64,000 bases of DNA, from contig JALNQF010000036.1 of the NCBI GenBank assembly GCA_028456385.1, positions 237,999 through 301,998 of the forward strand. The letters are read 5' to 3'. Below, piece by piece: positions 1-8,657 of this stretch. Made by a program: the position numbers and the translations under genes. This stretch comes from Ophiosphaerella korrae. Its lineage: Eukaryota > Ascomycota > Dothideomycetes > Pleosporales > Phaeosphaeriaceae. Below the pieces are notes generated by a model that was given only the letters and a program-made list of their open reading frames with translations, was not told where the DNA came from and did no database searches. How positions within the stretch are numbered: position 1 is the first letter of the stretch; each line of letters starts with the position of its first letter.

Positions 1-545
1 CTGGCGTTGGATGGACATAGGTGGAGTATAATGATGCGGGTGAATGTGATACGGACGAATTGAGAACAATGAGTAAGGAGAACGGAACGGAGCATGGTGT
101 GCTTTTGTTCACCAACACACCTCGTTACGCGTGGGTGCAAATCACTGCCAGTGAGAAGGACTCAACATCTCCTCCCGTTCTCGGAGAAGGAGTGGTGATG
201 CGATGTGCGTTTGGCGAAGGAACAGAACGTAGTCGTGTCTAGGTAGCCAAGTGACGTAGGTCTACATAACTTTGTACGCCTGTCGATTAAAATTTTGCCT
301 ATATTTCGTCAATTATGATCTGATTTGGGTGATGTCGGGTGTCGTGGTTGCACTGTGGGCAGGACACGACTAAAATATGTGCATGCATACCGAGCCGTGG
401 CGCGTCGCGTGGTCTAGGTCGCTTCCCATAGCCGTTCCGTTGCCGTTCCGAGACTACCCCAGACTCCATTCTCGACCAAACTTCCCACCTCCCTGTTACT
501 TTGTTGTTCACACTGGCGCATACAGCGGCCGTAGAGCTCCATAGC
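1..545. other. intergenic, upstream of the inositol transporter
   Basis: I see no gene I can support here. Small open frames exist but lack protein-like composition, domains or splice signals. The right part, from about 300, is the presumed promoter and 5' leader of the transporter that starts at 546. Confidence 0.4.
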
Positions 546-2288
546 ATGACCGACACTGCTGCTGAGCCGCTCATCTCTCACAACCGCTCATACTCGAACG
601 GTGCACGCTATGACGAGGACGATGGCGAGGACGAAGCGGTAGATGAGAGTGCGCTGTTGTCGCCAGGACTATTTATATGGGGTTTGACGGTGTGTGCTGG
701 AGTCAGTGGGTTGTTGTTTGGATATGAGTAATAGGGGATCTTGCGCATTTCACTGCCCTCGACTAATTGTCAGTATAGCACCGGCGTAATATCCTCAACT
801 TTGGTCTCAATCAACTCGGCCCTGTCCGGCCGGCCCCTCACCACACTCGACAAATCGCTTATTACGTCGTCCACCTCGTTCTTTGCACTCCTGGCTTCAC
901 CGCTTACCGGTGTTCTGGGAGACGCGCTTGGTCGCCGTAGCATCATACTTATTGCCGATATTCTCTTTATTGTTGGTGCGCTTATTCAAGCTTTTTCGAC
1001 CACAGTATGGACGATGATAGCTGGAAGAAGTGTGGTGGGAGCTGCGGTTGGAAGTGCAAGCTTCGCGGTACCCATGTATATTGGCGAGCTAGCTCCCAGC
1101 GCATTCCGAGGTAGACTTGTCACGGTGTCTACTCTGTTCATTACCGGTGGACAGGTTGTGGCATATGTTATTGGATGGTTGCTATCGGCAAAAGAGGATG
1201 GATGGCGGTGGATGGTAGGGCTTGGAGCACTACCTGCTATTGTACAGGTCTGTATGATGGTGTTCCTCCCGGAGACACCGCGATACTTGGTCAAGGTGGG
1301 TCGCAAAGAACAAGCCCGGAGGGTGCTTCAAAAGGTCTATGGAGGTGGTAAAAATATGGACCGTTTGGTCAATAGGGTGTTGCGGAAGGTAGAGAAAGAG
1401 ATACTGGAACAGGATGCTGCTGGAAATAGTAGTGCATCACAACCTGCTAAAACGGGATGGAAAGCCAGCCTCAGCAAAGTCAGCGGCAACTTCATGCAGC
1501 TTGTCAGCATTGGTCGGAACCGAAGAGCACTAACCATCGGCTGCATGCTACAGGGCTTCCAACAACTCTGCGGTTTCGTAGGTACCCCCTTTATTCCAAT
1601 TCATCAACCACCTAACACCCACCAGAACTCCCTCATGTACTTTTCCGCCACCATCTTCCGCCTCGTAGGATTCTCCTCCCCAACGCTTACCTCCCTCTCT
1701 ATCGCCCTTACAAACTTCCTCTTCACCCTCATCGCCTTCCACTCCATCGACCGCCTCGGGCGCCGCCGCACCCTCCTCTCCTCCATCCCCATCATGATTC
1801 TCGGCCTCTCCCTCTCCGCCCTCGCATTTCTCCACATCGACCTGTCCCCCACACACGCCCTGTCCCAAGCCAAAACATGGCCCGCTGTCATCCTTGCATC
1901 CATGATCACCTACGTTGCCGGCTACGCCCTCGGTCTTGGGAACGTGCCCTGGCAGCAATCAGAGCTGTTCCCGCTGTCGGTACGCGCACTTGGGTCGGGG
2001 CTCGCGACGGCGACTAATTGGGGCGCGAATACGCTTGTGGGCCTAACGTTTTTGCCAATGATGGAGTGGGCTGGGGCGCCGATTACGTTTGTGGCGTATG
2101 CGCTTGTTTGTGCGGGGGCATGGGGCGTTGTGTGGGCGGTGTATCCTGAGACGGCGGGGCTAGGGCTGGAGGATGTTGGAGGGCTGCTGAGGGATGGGTG
2201 GGGGGTTGAAGAGAGTGTTCGGGGGTTTGAGGAGAGGAGGAAGGGGTGGAGGGGGGCGAGGCTGAGATGGGATATGTATGTTTGCTAG
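546..2288 (+). CDS. MFS sugar/myo-inositol transporter
   Basis: Exons are 546-727, 779-1577 and 1626-2288 (547 aa). Both introns are short (51 and 48 bp). The second keeps the frame, so it could be missed, but removing it restores the family signature QQLCGFNSLMYFSATIF. The first junction rebuilds GYDTGVIS at the start of TM1. Other major-facilitator sugar-porter marks are GRRS after TM2, PETPRYLV at the end of TM6, DRLGRRR between TM8 and TM9, and PETAGL after TM12. The QQLCGFNSLMYFSATIF segment is typical of proton/myo-inositol symporters (yeast Itr1/Itr2, fungal homologues), so plasma-membrane inositol import is the best guess. The acidic N-terminus (residues 24-40) is cytosolic. Substrate specificity is inferred from motif resemblance only; another polyol or hexose is possible. 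Confidence 0.88.
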
Positions 2289-2856
2289 TGGCTAGTGGAC
2301 GTTTGATCGTGGTTATGGAGCTGTTGCTGCCATCTAGTGCAAGATATCGCATTATTCGGAAAATGCACAAAATTCCCACATGTCAGACTACCTCCACCGC
2401 ATGCCCAGAGACAGGGGAGTAGGTTTTGGTAATGAGTGAACCTGCCGGATTAGGCAGGTATGGGAATAGTATCGATGGCTTCCCTAGTTGGCTCGACCCT
2501 GCATATTTGCCAAGAAGACTCGGGACGTGCAGCCTCGCCGAGCAAAGTCCTAGCCAACATGCAGCCTCACTCTTCAATCCTAGTGCCGGAACTCTGTGCG
2601 GCGCCTTTGTCGAATACCTATCCAATGTCAATTCGTAAACGCTCTGGTCTCCGCGAAAGGATGTCCCCTGCCGCCATGCTGGCTCTGGAGCGCCAGCGCA
2701 TCCCAGCCTCGCTTTTTCTACCCCGATTCATGGCCGCCAGCCACCTCACCAGCACCCTGCTTTAGTCCCGCAGCTGCACCTTGCCAGCCCGCATTTCCGC
2801 AATATTTTGTCCCACGATTTTAACCCTGCGTATGCACTTTCCCGCCAGCAAAGAAA
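2289..2856. other. intergenic between transporter and GPI protein
   Basis: No supported gene. It contains the 3' end of the transporter transcript and the promoter of the next gene. A small hairpin-capable sequence (CCTGCC, six-base loop, GGCAGG) lies near 2442-2459; I assign no function to it. Confidence 0.4.
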
Positions 2857-4247
2857 ATGCATCTCCCGAGTCTGCTGTCGCTGCCGCCCGCCATCCTCCT
2901 CCTCCTGCTGTGTGCCCCTGCCGCAGGCGCCGAGTCGCAATGGCCTCACAACGTGCCGGGGCATTTGAAGTATTTCCCCGAAGAAGAAGTGCACGCCAGA
3001 CGGGGGCTGGGTATCCAGGAACGAATGAAGCGTGAGAGACCAATTGGGGTGAAGAAAATGAGCACGGACGAGGGCGCCATGTTCATGTTGGATAATTGGA
3101 TATTTGCTTCTGATCTGGGGAAGAGGTCGGATCGCCAAGAGTTTGGAAATGCTACTGCGTGTGATGCTCAATCTCCGCTGCGGCCGCTTGCCGAAGACGA
3201 CTTCTTCTCGCGGTTGCGTGTCAGGGCGGCGCTGGCGAAGAGGCAGTTTGCTTGCCCTGCTGGGACGGTCAATTGCAATTCTGTTGGCGCTCCGGATGTC
3301 TGTTGCGGGACGGGAAGCACGTGTATAAATGTGAGCAATAGTCCGGGTGTTGGGTCTGTTGGATGCTGTCCACGCGGGCAGACCTGTGCGGGCAGTGTGA
3401 GTTGCGATACTGCCAATGGCTTTACTTCGTGTCCGGATGCGCCAAATGGAGGGTGTTGCTTGCCTGGGTTTCGCTGCGATGGAATAGGGTGTAAGTGCAT
3501 GTCTTCCATGGGATTGAGTGGACAGCAGGACTGATCTGATTGCTTGTAGGCGCTGCGGTAGGCACGTCTATCACTTATATCCAGCCCTCGTCCTCGCCGC
3601 CCTCGTCCACAGCCGTGGTAATCGTGCCGACGACAACGCCTACGCCCTCAGCATCTGCACTCGTTTGCTCGACAGGCTGGTTCACTTGCTCCTCCAGCCT
3701 TGGAGGCGGCTGCTGTCAGAGTGGTCTTACATGTGCTACAGGTGCTTCATGTCTCGGAGGCCCCAGCAGCATTCAGGCGCCGGATGCACCCATACGGCCT
3801 ACAAGTGGTTCAGCCGCCCCATCCACAGCTCCTTCAAACGATGTGTGCCCAAGCGGCTTCTACGTCTGCAGTGCCTACTACCCGTCTGGTTGCTGTCGAG
3901 TTGGCCGTGATTGTCAGTCGACTGGAAGCTGCGGGCTCCCCACTTCGACTATCGTCAACACCAATGGGGTTGTCATTGTTGCTCCCACGGGTGCAGGCGT
4001 GGCTACCACGGCGGCCCCGCAGGGTGGATCGTGCCCGAGCGCCTGGTATAGCTGCGCTGCTAATCGTGGTGGGAATTGCTGCCCGAATGGTTACGAGTGT
4101 GGTGAGCAGTGCACAGCGACAGCGTCTGGCCAGTCGGGTGTCTCACAGAAGGTTGCACCGAGTACGGCATCGTTCACATCTGAACTCTCTCTCTGGATAC
4201 TGAGCCTGGCTTCAATCGCTGTTGGTGCTGCCATGCTTGTTCTATGA
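2857..4247 (+). CDS. cysteine-rich GPI-anchored surface protein
   Basis: Exons are 2857-3490 and 3550-4247 (443 aa). A signal peptide (hydrophobic run, residues about 7-22) and a C-terminal hydrophobic tail after a Ser/Thr-rich stretch suggest GPI anchoring at the cell wall or membrane. The body repeats a cysteine module of the form C-P-x-G-(x)n-C-(x)n-C-C-x(2)-G-x(2)-C. Two modules lie in the first exon, and three follow in the second, at CSTGWFTC, CPSGFYVC and CPSAWYSC, separated by Thr/Ser/Pro-rich linkers. Similar multi-module proteins are widespread in filamentous ascomycetes and mostly lack an assigned function; adhesion or wall structure is a reasonable guess. The 59-bp intron has a GTAAGT donor, and its removal keeps the Gly-Cys-Ala reading. 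Confidence 0.85.
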
Positions 4248-4310
4248 TGATCCTCTTTATTATTTTGGAATATGGTTGGGTATGTATCGTCAATCAAATC
4301 ACGCGTATCT

Positions 4311-5072
4311 TTACGCTCCACCACTTCTATACTTCTTATTCAACACCCCCTCCCTCGTCCAAATATTCATCCCCAACTTCCTCCCTTTTTGCACCGGCAA
4401 CCCCGCATGTACCGTCCTCCTATCCCCTACATACTCCTTCCCATTCTTCTTCAAATTGCGCCAAAACACTGCATTCCCATTCACCGGCCGAAACACCACC
4501 CCATCTTCCATCTCCGCATCGCAATTTACATACTCGCACCACGCCTCGTCAACCGGCACATCTAGCAGCGGAAACTGCGTGCCCCCGCCCTTGATATCGT
4601 CAGACGCATACACATAGACGAAAAAACTCGACAAGCGGTTTCCCCCAAACTCCTCGGTCGTCTGCGCCGCGCCCGTAAACCAATCCGTATGCGCGTGGTA
4701 TTCCTGCGAGCGCGAATACGCCACCAGTTGCAGCGGCTCCAGGCTCTCGCGCCGCGTGTCGAAGCCCTGGAAATCGAGCGCGCGCTGCTCAATGCAGCGC
4801 ACTACGTCGTCGCTTTCGAGCGAGGTGGATTGCGAGGTCCGCGTTGTGGCGAGCAGTTGTTGGCCGTGGTCGTCGGCGATTTGTGACAATGTGAATTTGC
4901 CTTTGGACACGGTTTGTAGGTGCCGCGATTCGGCGGGTGTGATGAAGTTGGGGATGTAGATTACTAGCGGGTCTGTGGAGAGGGTGTGGATTTGGTAGAG
5001 GTGTTGGGGACATGTGGAGTTTGATGCGGAGATGAGGGGGAGGAGGGCAAGGAGGGCAAGGCGTGAGAACAT
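4311..5072 (-). CDS. secretory-pathway prolyl 4-hydroxylase (2OG-Fe(II) oxygenase)
   Basis: Single exon, 253 aa. I start at the ATG at 5072 because it is followed at once by a signal peptide (MFSRLALLALLPLISA); the open frame reaches 5246, but that extension looks like leader sequence. The catalytic core is the prolyl 4-hydroxylase alpha-subunit type: iron ligands H128-x-D130 and H222, and the 2-oxoglutarate-binding Lys232 exactly ten residues after the distal His. The stretches QLVAYSRSQEYHAHTDW and GDRRTVHAGLPV match the family's double-stranded beta-helix. Known members hydroxylate prolines of secreted proteins in the ER lumen. The C-terminus (KKYRSGGA) has no HDEL/KDEL, so retention would need a partner. 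It is divergent from the PDI-like HDEL gene at 5384. The substrate is unknown. Confidence 0.87.
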   Translation of the reverse strand: MFSRLALLALLPLISASNSTCPQHLYQIHTLSTDPLVIYIPNFITPAESRHLQTVSKGKFTLSQIADDHGQQLLATTRTSQSTSLESDDVVRCIEQRALDFQGFDTRRESLEPLQLVAYSRSQEYHAHTDWFTGAAQTTEEFGGNRLSSFFVYVYASDDIKGGGTQFPLLDVPVDEAWCEYVNCDAEMEDGVVFRPVNGNAVFWRNLKKNGKEYVGDRRTVHAGLPVQKGRKLGMNIWTREGVLNKKYRSGGA

Positions 5073-5383
5073 GGTGGTTGATTTGCGAAGGTGAAATGGT
5101 TTGTACTTGGGGAAAAAAAAAAGATTTGGTGTCGTAGAGATAATAAGTTCTATGGATCTGCAGGCGAGGATGTTAGGCAAGGGTGCAGGAGATGCATCTG
5201 AAACACGACAAGTTCGAGACGAGTTGGACGTTTGCAGATGGTACACACCACCTGTGCCTCAGGTTTGTGATCTCGGGTGATATAGTTTCAACTAATGGTA
5301 CTAGGGGCAGTCATTTTCGACAACTTATTGCAAGTTTGCGACGTTGAGGTTTTTTTGTTCTTTCATCGATTACAACACTCACC
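5073..5383. promoter_or_regulatory. shared divergent promoter of P4H and PDI-like genes
   Basis: Only 311 bp separate the two start codons, so both promoters and both 5' leaders must lie here. It includes an A-rich run on the + strand (about 5112-5121). No transcription-factor site can be assigned with confidence. Confidence 0.5.
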
Positions 5384-6472
5384 ATGCGCACTACACCACT
5401 TCTCCCACTACTTATAGTTATAGGCTTAACAACGGCTTCAGAAACAGCAAGTCCTATAAAACACTCCACACAGGCCAATCTGGATGATTATCTCACACAT
5501 CATGACCGATTACTCGTGTCATTTACCTCGTCTTCACTGGACACAATCCAACCCCTCAACACCATATTCGCCTCATCATCAATCAACAGCTCCACGCCCT
5601 TTGTAAGCATAGACTGCGACGAGAACCTCGAACTATGTCACGAGCACGACATCAACGCATACCCCACCATCCGCTTCTACGACCGCGATGCCCACGACGA
5701 GCTCCGTGAAACGCGATACCGCGGGCCCCGCACCACACACGCCATACGCTCCTTCGTCCGGAAGAGAGAACTGCCAGTCCTAACTGAGCTCTCGGACGCA
5801 GACGTGGAGGCCTTCAAATCAATCGACGACCTCGTCGTCATAGCCCACCTCCCCCCCGCCTCCCAGCCCGCCCTGCACACCCTCCACGCCATCGCACAGC
5901 AGCACCACTCGGCCTTTGTCTTCGGCTACACCACATCGGCATCTACCTCGTCCCCGTCCCTCACCTGCTTCCGCAACACAGACGCCGACCACCGCACCCT
6001 CCCAACCACCGCTTTTGCCCGCCCCGACATCGACGCCTTCCTCGCCCTCGCCGCCCGCCCCGTCATACACGCGTTTTCAGAGAGGGACGTGCACACGTAC
6101 GCCCAGCGCGACAAACTCACCGTCTACATCTTCCACCACCCGGCTTCCCACGCCACAACGTCTCCTCCCTTGCTACGCACGCTCACGCCGCTTGCGCGCA
6201 AGCTGGCGCAGTATGTTGTTTTTGCGTTGGTGGACGCGCGGCGGTATGCGGATATGGCGCGGGGATTTGGGGTACACGGGGAGGGGGTAAGCATTGTGGT
6301 GCATGCGCCGGGGAATGACCAGGTGTTTATGTATGGGCAGAGGGTGGTGGATGGGGCCTTGGTGGAGAAGATGATTATGGGCATTTTGAGGGGGGAGGCG
6401 GGCGGGGGGAAGGTGTTTGCGGGGGAGAGGGGGTGGGTGGATGGCGGGGAGGGAGAGCATGATGAGTTGTGA
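5384..6472 (+). CDS. PDI-family ER protein without CxxC, ending in HDEL
   Basis: Single exon, 362 aa. There is a signal peptide at residues 1-19 and a C-terminal HDEL, the fungal ER-retention tetrapeptide. Residues about 28-130 form a thioredoxin-like a domain with its cis-proline region (AYPTIRFYD, Pro94). The strand-loop where PDIs carry WCGHC reads SFTSSSLDTIQPL, so both active-site cysteines are missing. Two cysteines remain, at 78 and 85. Further thioredoxin-like regions follow at about 140-225 (b) and 240-345 (b'). The protein is therefore probably a non-redox chaperone or a structural subunit. In animals PDI serves as the beta subunit of collagen prolyl 4-hydroxylase without using its redox activity; the divergent hydroxylase next door makes a similar pairing attractive but unproven. 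GC content rises strongly in the second half. Confidence 0.83.
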   Translation: MRTTPLLPLLIVIGLTTASETASPIKHSTQANLDDYLTHHDRLLVSFTSSSLDTIQPLNTIFASSSINSSTPFVSIDCDENLELCHEHDINAYPTIRFYDRDAHDELRETRYRGPRTTHAIRSFVRKRELPVLTELSDADVEAFKSIDDLVVIAHLPPASQPALHTLHAIAQQHHSAFVFGYTTSASTSSPSLTCFRNTDADHRTLPTTAFARPDIDAFLALAARPVIHAFSERDVHTYAQRDKLTVYIFHHPASHATTSPPLLRTLTPLARKLAQYVVFALVDARRYADMARGFGVHGEGVSIVVHAPGNDQVFMYGQRVVDGALVEKMIMGILRGEAGGGKVFAGERGWVDGGEGEHDEL

Positions 6473-6792
6473 AGGGGAGTAGTCTGAGGGGGGGGGGTTT
6501 TTTTTTGGGAGGGATAGGGGTGGTTAGTAAGCGTTGGAGCTAGAATTGTGGGTGGGGTGGGTTTAGTGGGCCTGGTTGCGCGCTGATAGTAAAGCAGCTT
6601 GGCTTTTTGCGCGAAATTGGAAGACGTCTGGGTAGCCGACGTGGCGGAGGGGGAGGGGGGAGATGCGGGCTGTTTTGGCAAGATGAAGGCCGAGGACCGA
6701 GAATGCTCGCTGTGTTGCACGAGGCGAGTCCGAGATGGTGATGCAGGCCATGATTGGTGATGGACAGACTACCAGTAAAGCCAATACATTGA

Positions 6793-6902
6793 AATATATA
6801 TATATATATAAATATATATAAAAGATAGACTCACTTCCTCCCAACACAACAAGATCCACACCAACTCGCAAGACTTAACTACACACACACACACACACAC
6901 AC
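6793..6902. repeat. TA and CA microsatellites in a leader
   Basis: A TA-rich run (about 6793-6820) and an uninterrupted AC run (about 6881-6902) lie directly upstream of the ATG at 6912. They are simple repeats within the presumed promoter and 5' leader. Confidence 0.8.
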
Positions 6903-6911
6903 TTCCTCAAC

Positions 6912-7319
6912 ATGCCCTCCCCACCCAAGGTCCTCATCGTCGGCCTCCGAGTCGACACCGACCTCTCCCCATACTTCCGCACGCTCTTCGGCACACCCAC
7001 CGAAATCGCATCCAAGATCAACGCCGACAACGCCCGCATCTTTGATGCGGGCTACGCCGTCACAATCCACTACATTGACGACCGCGACCCGCAGACGGGG
7101 CTCGACCAGCTCGCGGCCAAGCTGAACGAAGAGGACTTTGACGGCATCATGATTGGGTCTGGGCTGCGGTTGCTTCGGGAGCAGACGGTGTTGTTTGAAA
7201 AGGTTATGGGTGTTGTTGTGGGTGTGGGGAGGCGTGGGGGGGCGTGCTCATGTTTAATGATGGCCCTGGGGGGGGAGAGTTATGATGCGATTATGAGGAA
7301 CAAGGAGGCTCTGGGTTGA
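6912..7319 (+). CDS. small uncharacterised protein, possibly frameshifted
   Basis: An open frame of 135 aa starting MPSPPKVLIVGLRVDTD. I do not recognise the family by name. The first 95 residues look like a Rossmann-type or flavodoxin-like alpha/beta fold: a VLIVGL strand, a helix, then FDGIMIGSG and LFEKVM. The last 40 residues are doubtful. Between a 7-G run (7236-7242) and an 8-G run (7268-7275) the current frame gives a cysteine/methionine-rich ACSCLMMAL, while the next frame reads a far more natural GVLMFNDGPGG. After the second run the original frame (YDAIMRNKEALG) again looks real. This suggests compensating indels in the two G tracts, either true or a sequencing error. Start codon and strand are well supported by composition. 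Confidence 0.6.
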   Translation: MPSPPKVLIVGLRVDTDLSPYFRTLFGTPTEIASKINADNARIFDAGYAVTIHYIDDRDPQTGLDQLAAKLNEEDFDGIMIGSGLRLLREQTVLFEKVMGVVVGVGRRGGACSCLMMALGGESYDAIMRNKEALG

Positions 7320-7445
7320 AAAATTGGGCGTGGGTTGTTGTCATGGGGTTTGTTCAGACGTTGCTGGATTTGTGTGTGTTGTGCAAGTGTGGCATTGGTC
7401 TTGGGGATATCGGATCATTCTTGCGAGCTTTGCTGAGGACAGGCT

Positions 7446-7447
<2 letters not shown>

Positions 7448-7485
<38 letters not shown>
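7448..7485. repeat. 38-base poly-T tract
   Basis: Thirty-eight consecutive T followed by AAAAA. It could be the poly(A) tail of a retro-inserted sequence on the minus strand or a simple homopolymer. It sits about 90 bp from the inverted repeat at 7574. Confidence 0.85.
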
Positions 7486-7490
<5 letters not shown>

Positions 7491-7573
7491 TAACTTCTGA
7501 TTTGTTGACTTGAGATTGAAGCCGTTTGAGTTAAGGGGTTGTGTAGTGCCACTGTGGTCGTATTGGAGATTCG

Positions 7574-7645
7574 CTGAGTGATAAGACGGATTGGGGTTGT
7601 AATATTAGTGGTCCTGAAGTAACTCGGTTCTATACCCATGCAACT
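7574..7645 (+). repeat. left copy of an inverted ~70-bp repeat
   Basis: This stretch matches the reverse complement of 13780-13849 over about 70 bases at roughly 80% by eye. It shares the cores GATAAGA, AATATTAGT, CTGAAGTAACTCGGTT and CATGCAACT. Most differences are transitions. The orientation fits terminal inverted repeats of one element, or two separate insertions in opposite orientation. Confidence 0.65.
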
Positions 7646-8657
7646 ATCTCTGGTCATGTTCCCAAAGGATCCTAGTAGCTTTAGTACTCGAAGAATAAGT
7701 GGCAGCTAGGTTATTAAAACTTATATCTGCTATCATATAGTAAGAAGAGGGCCTGTGACGGTTATACCCAGGCTGAGGTATACTAGGACTAGTATATATG
7801 TAAAATTATACTCTAGAGAACACTTACTCTACCTCCATAGTACAGGTAATTACTACTAGGTAATAAAATTATATGGTAGGATTTAGAGAAGAAAGAGGAC
7901 CTCCCTTAATATCTAATATTAGGACTACACCTTAATAGGGGACATATATCAGTCTAGCAGCTTAGAAACACCTTCCGCAGAAGGACATACACCCTGCCAG
8001 AAATTGATCAAGAGAAAATAAGCCAGATTACAGACATCTTCAAAGGAAGTCCTAGAAACCAAAGGTTATCCTGACCCTCTAGCGGCAAAACCACGTAGGC
8101 AAACTATGAATAGTCAAGTATAAACACCATAGCTCTACGTTCACGCTTCTCGCTAGACTTTGGCAAGCTGCCCGACTGATGATATAGTTTGTGCGACAGT
8201 GTGTGAGTTCAGAGGGCATCATCGTGACTACTGTATTAATATATTAGGATAAGCCTCTATCGCATCGGCACGCCAACTTGCTACAGAGCACCCATGGGAC
8301 GTGCCATTGCAACTGCTATTCTGGCGCTTTGGTAAGAGACCCCACTTCATCGTAACTGCTCTCCTCGTGAAACGTGACGTGATATATTGACTGATGCTGG
8401 AGTCTAATTAGCCGATGGCTCCACCCCGTTTTTTTTTTTTTCGTTTCTCTTATCTCTGTCCCGATTACTGACCAAATGTGGGTGTGGCATCGTTTTCTAG
8501 AAATAACTGTGCTTTGAATACAGATGTGTCGCAACTGGCACTACTTCAAAATATCAATCATATTATAAAAGGAAAACTCTAATAGTGCAAGGGCTACATC
8601 ACCGTAGCGACTATCGGAGGTATTTTTACTCGCTACTTCGTGCATGATTTGCAATGT

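Larger units (their letters stand above)
7320..8657. other. AT-rich gene-poor region with repeat remnants
   Basis: No protein gene is supported over 1.3 kb. From about 7660 the sequence becomes AT-rich with dense stop codons in all frames, as expected for an old repeat decayed by C-to-T mutation. It contains a 38-T run and the left member of an inverted repeat pair, both listed separately. The last part is 3' flank of the transporter on the minus strand. Confidence 0.55.

Noticed and set aside
2442..2459. CCTGCC/GGCAGG hairpin as a terminator
   Set aside because: A short stem in a eukaryotic intergenic region; no basis for a terminator call.
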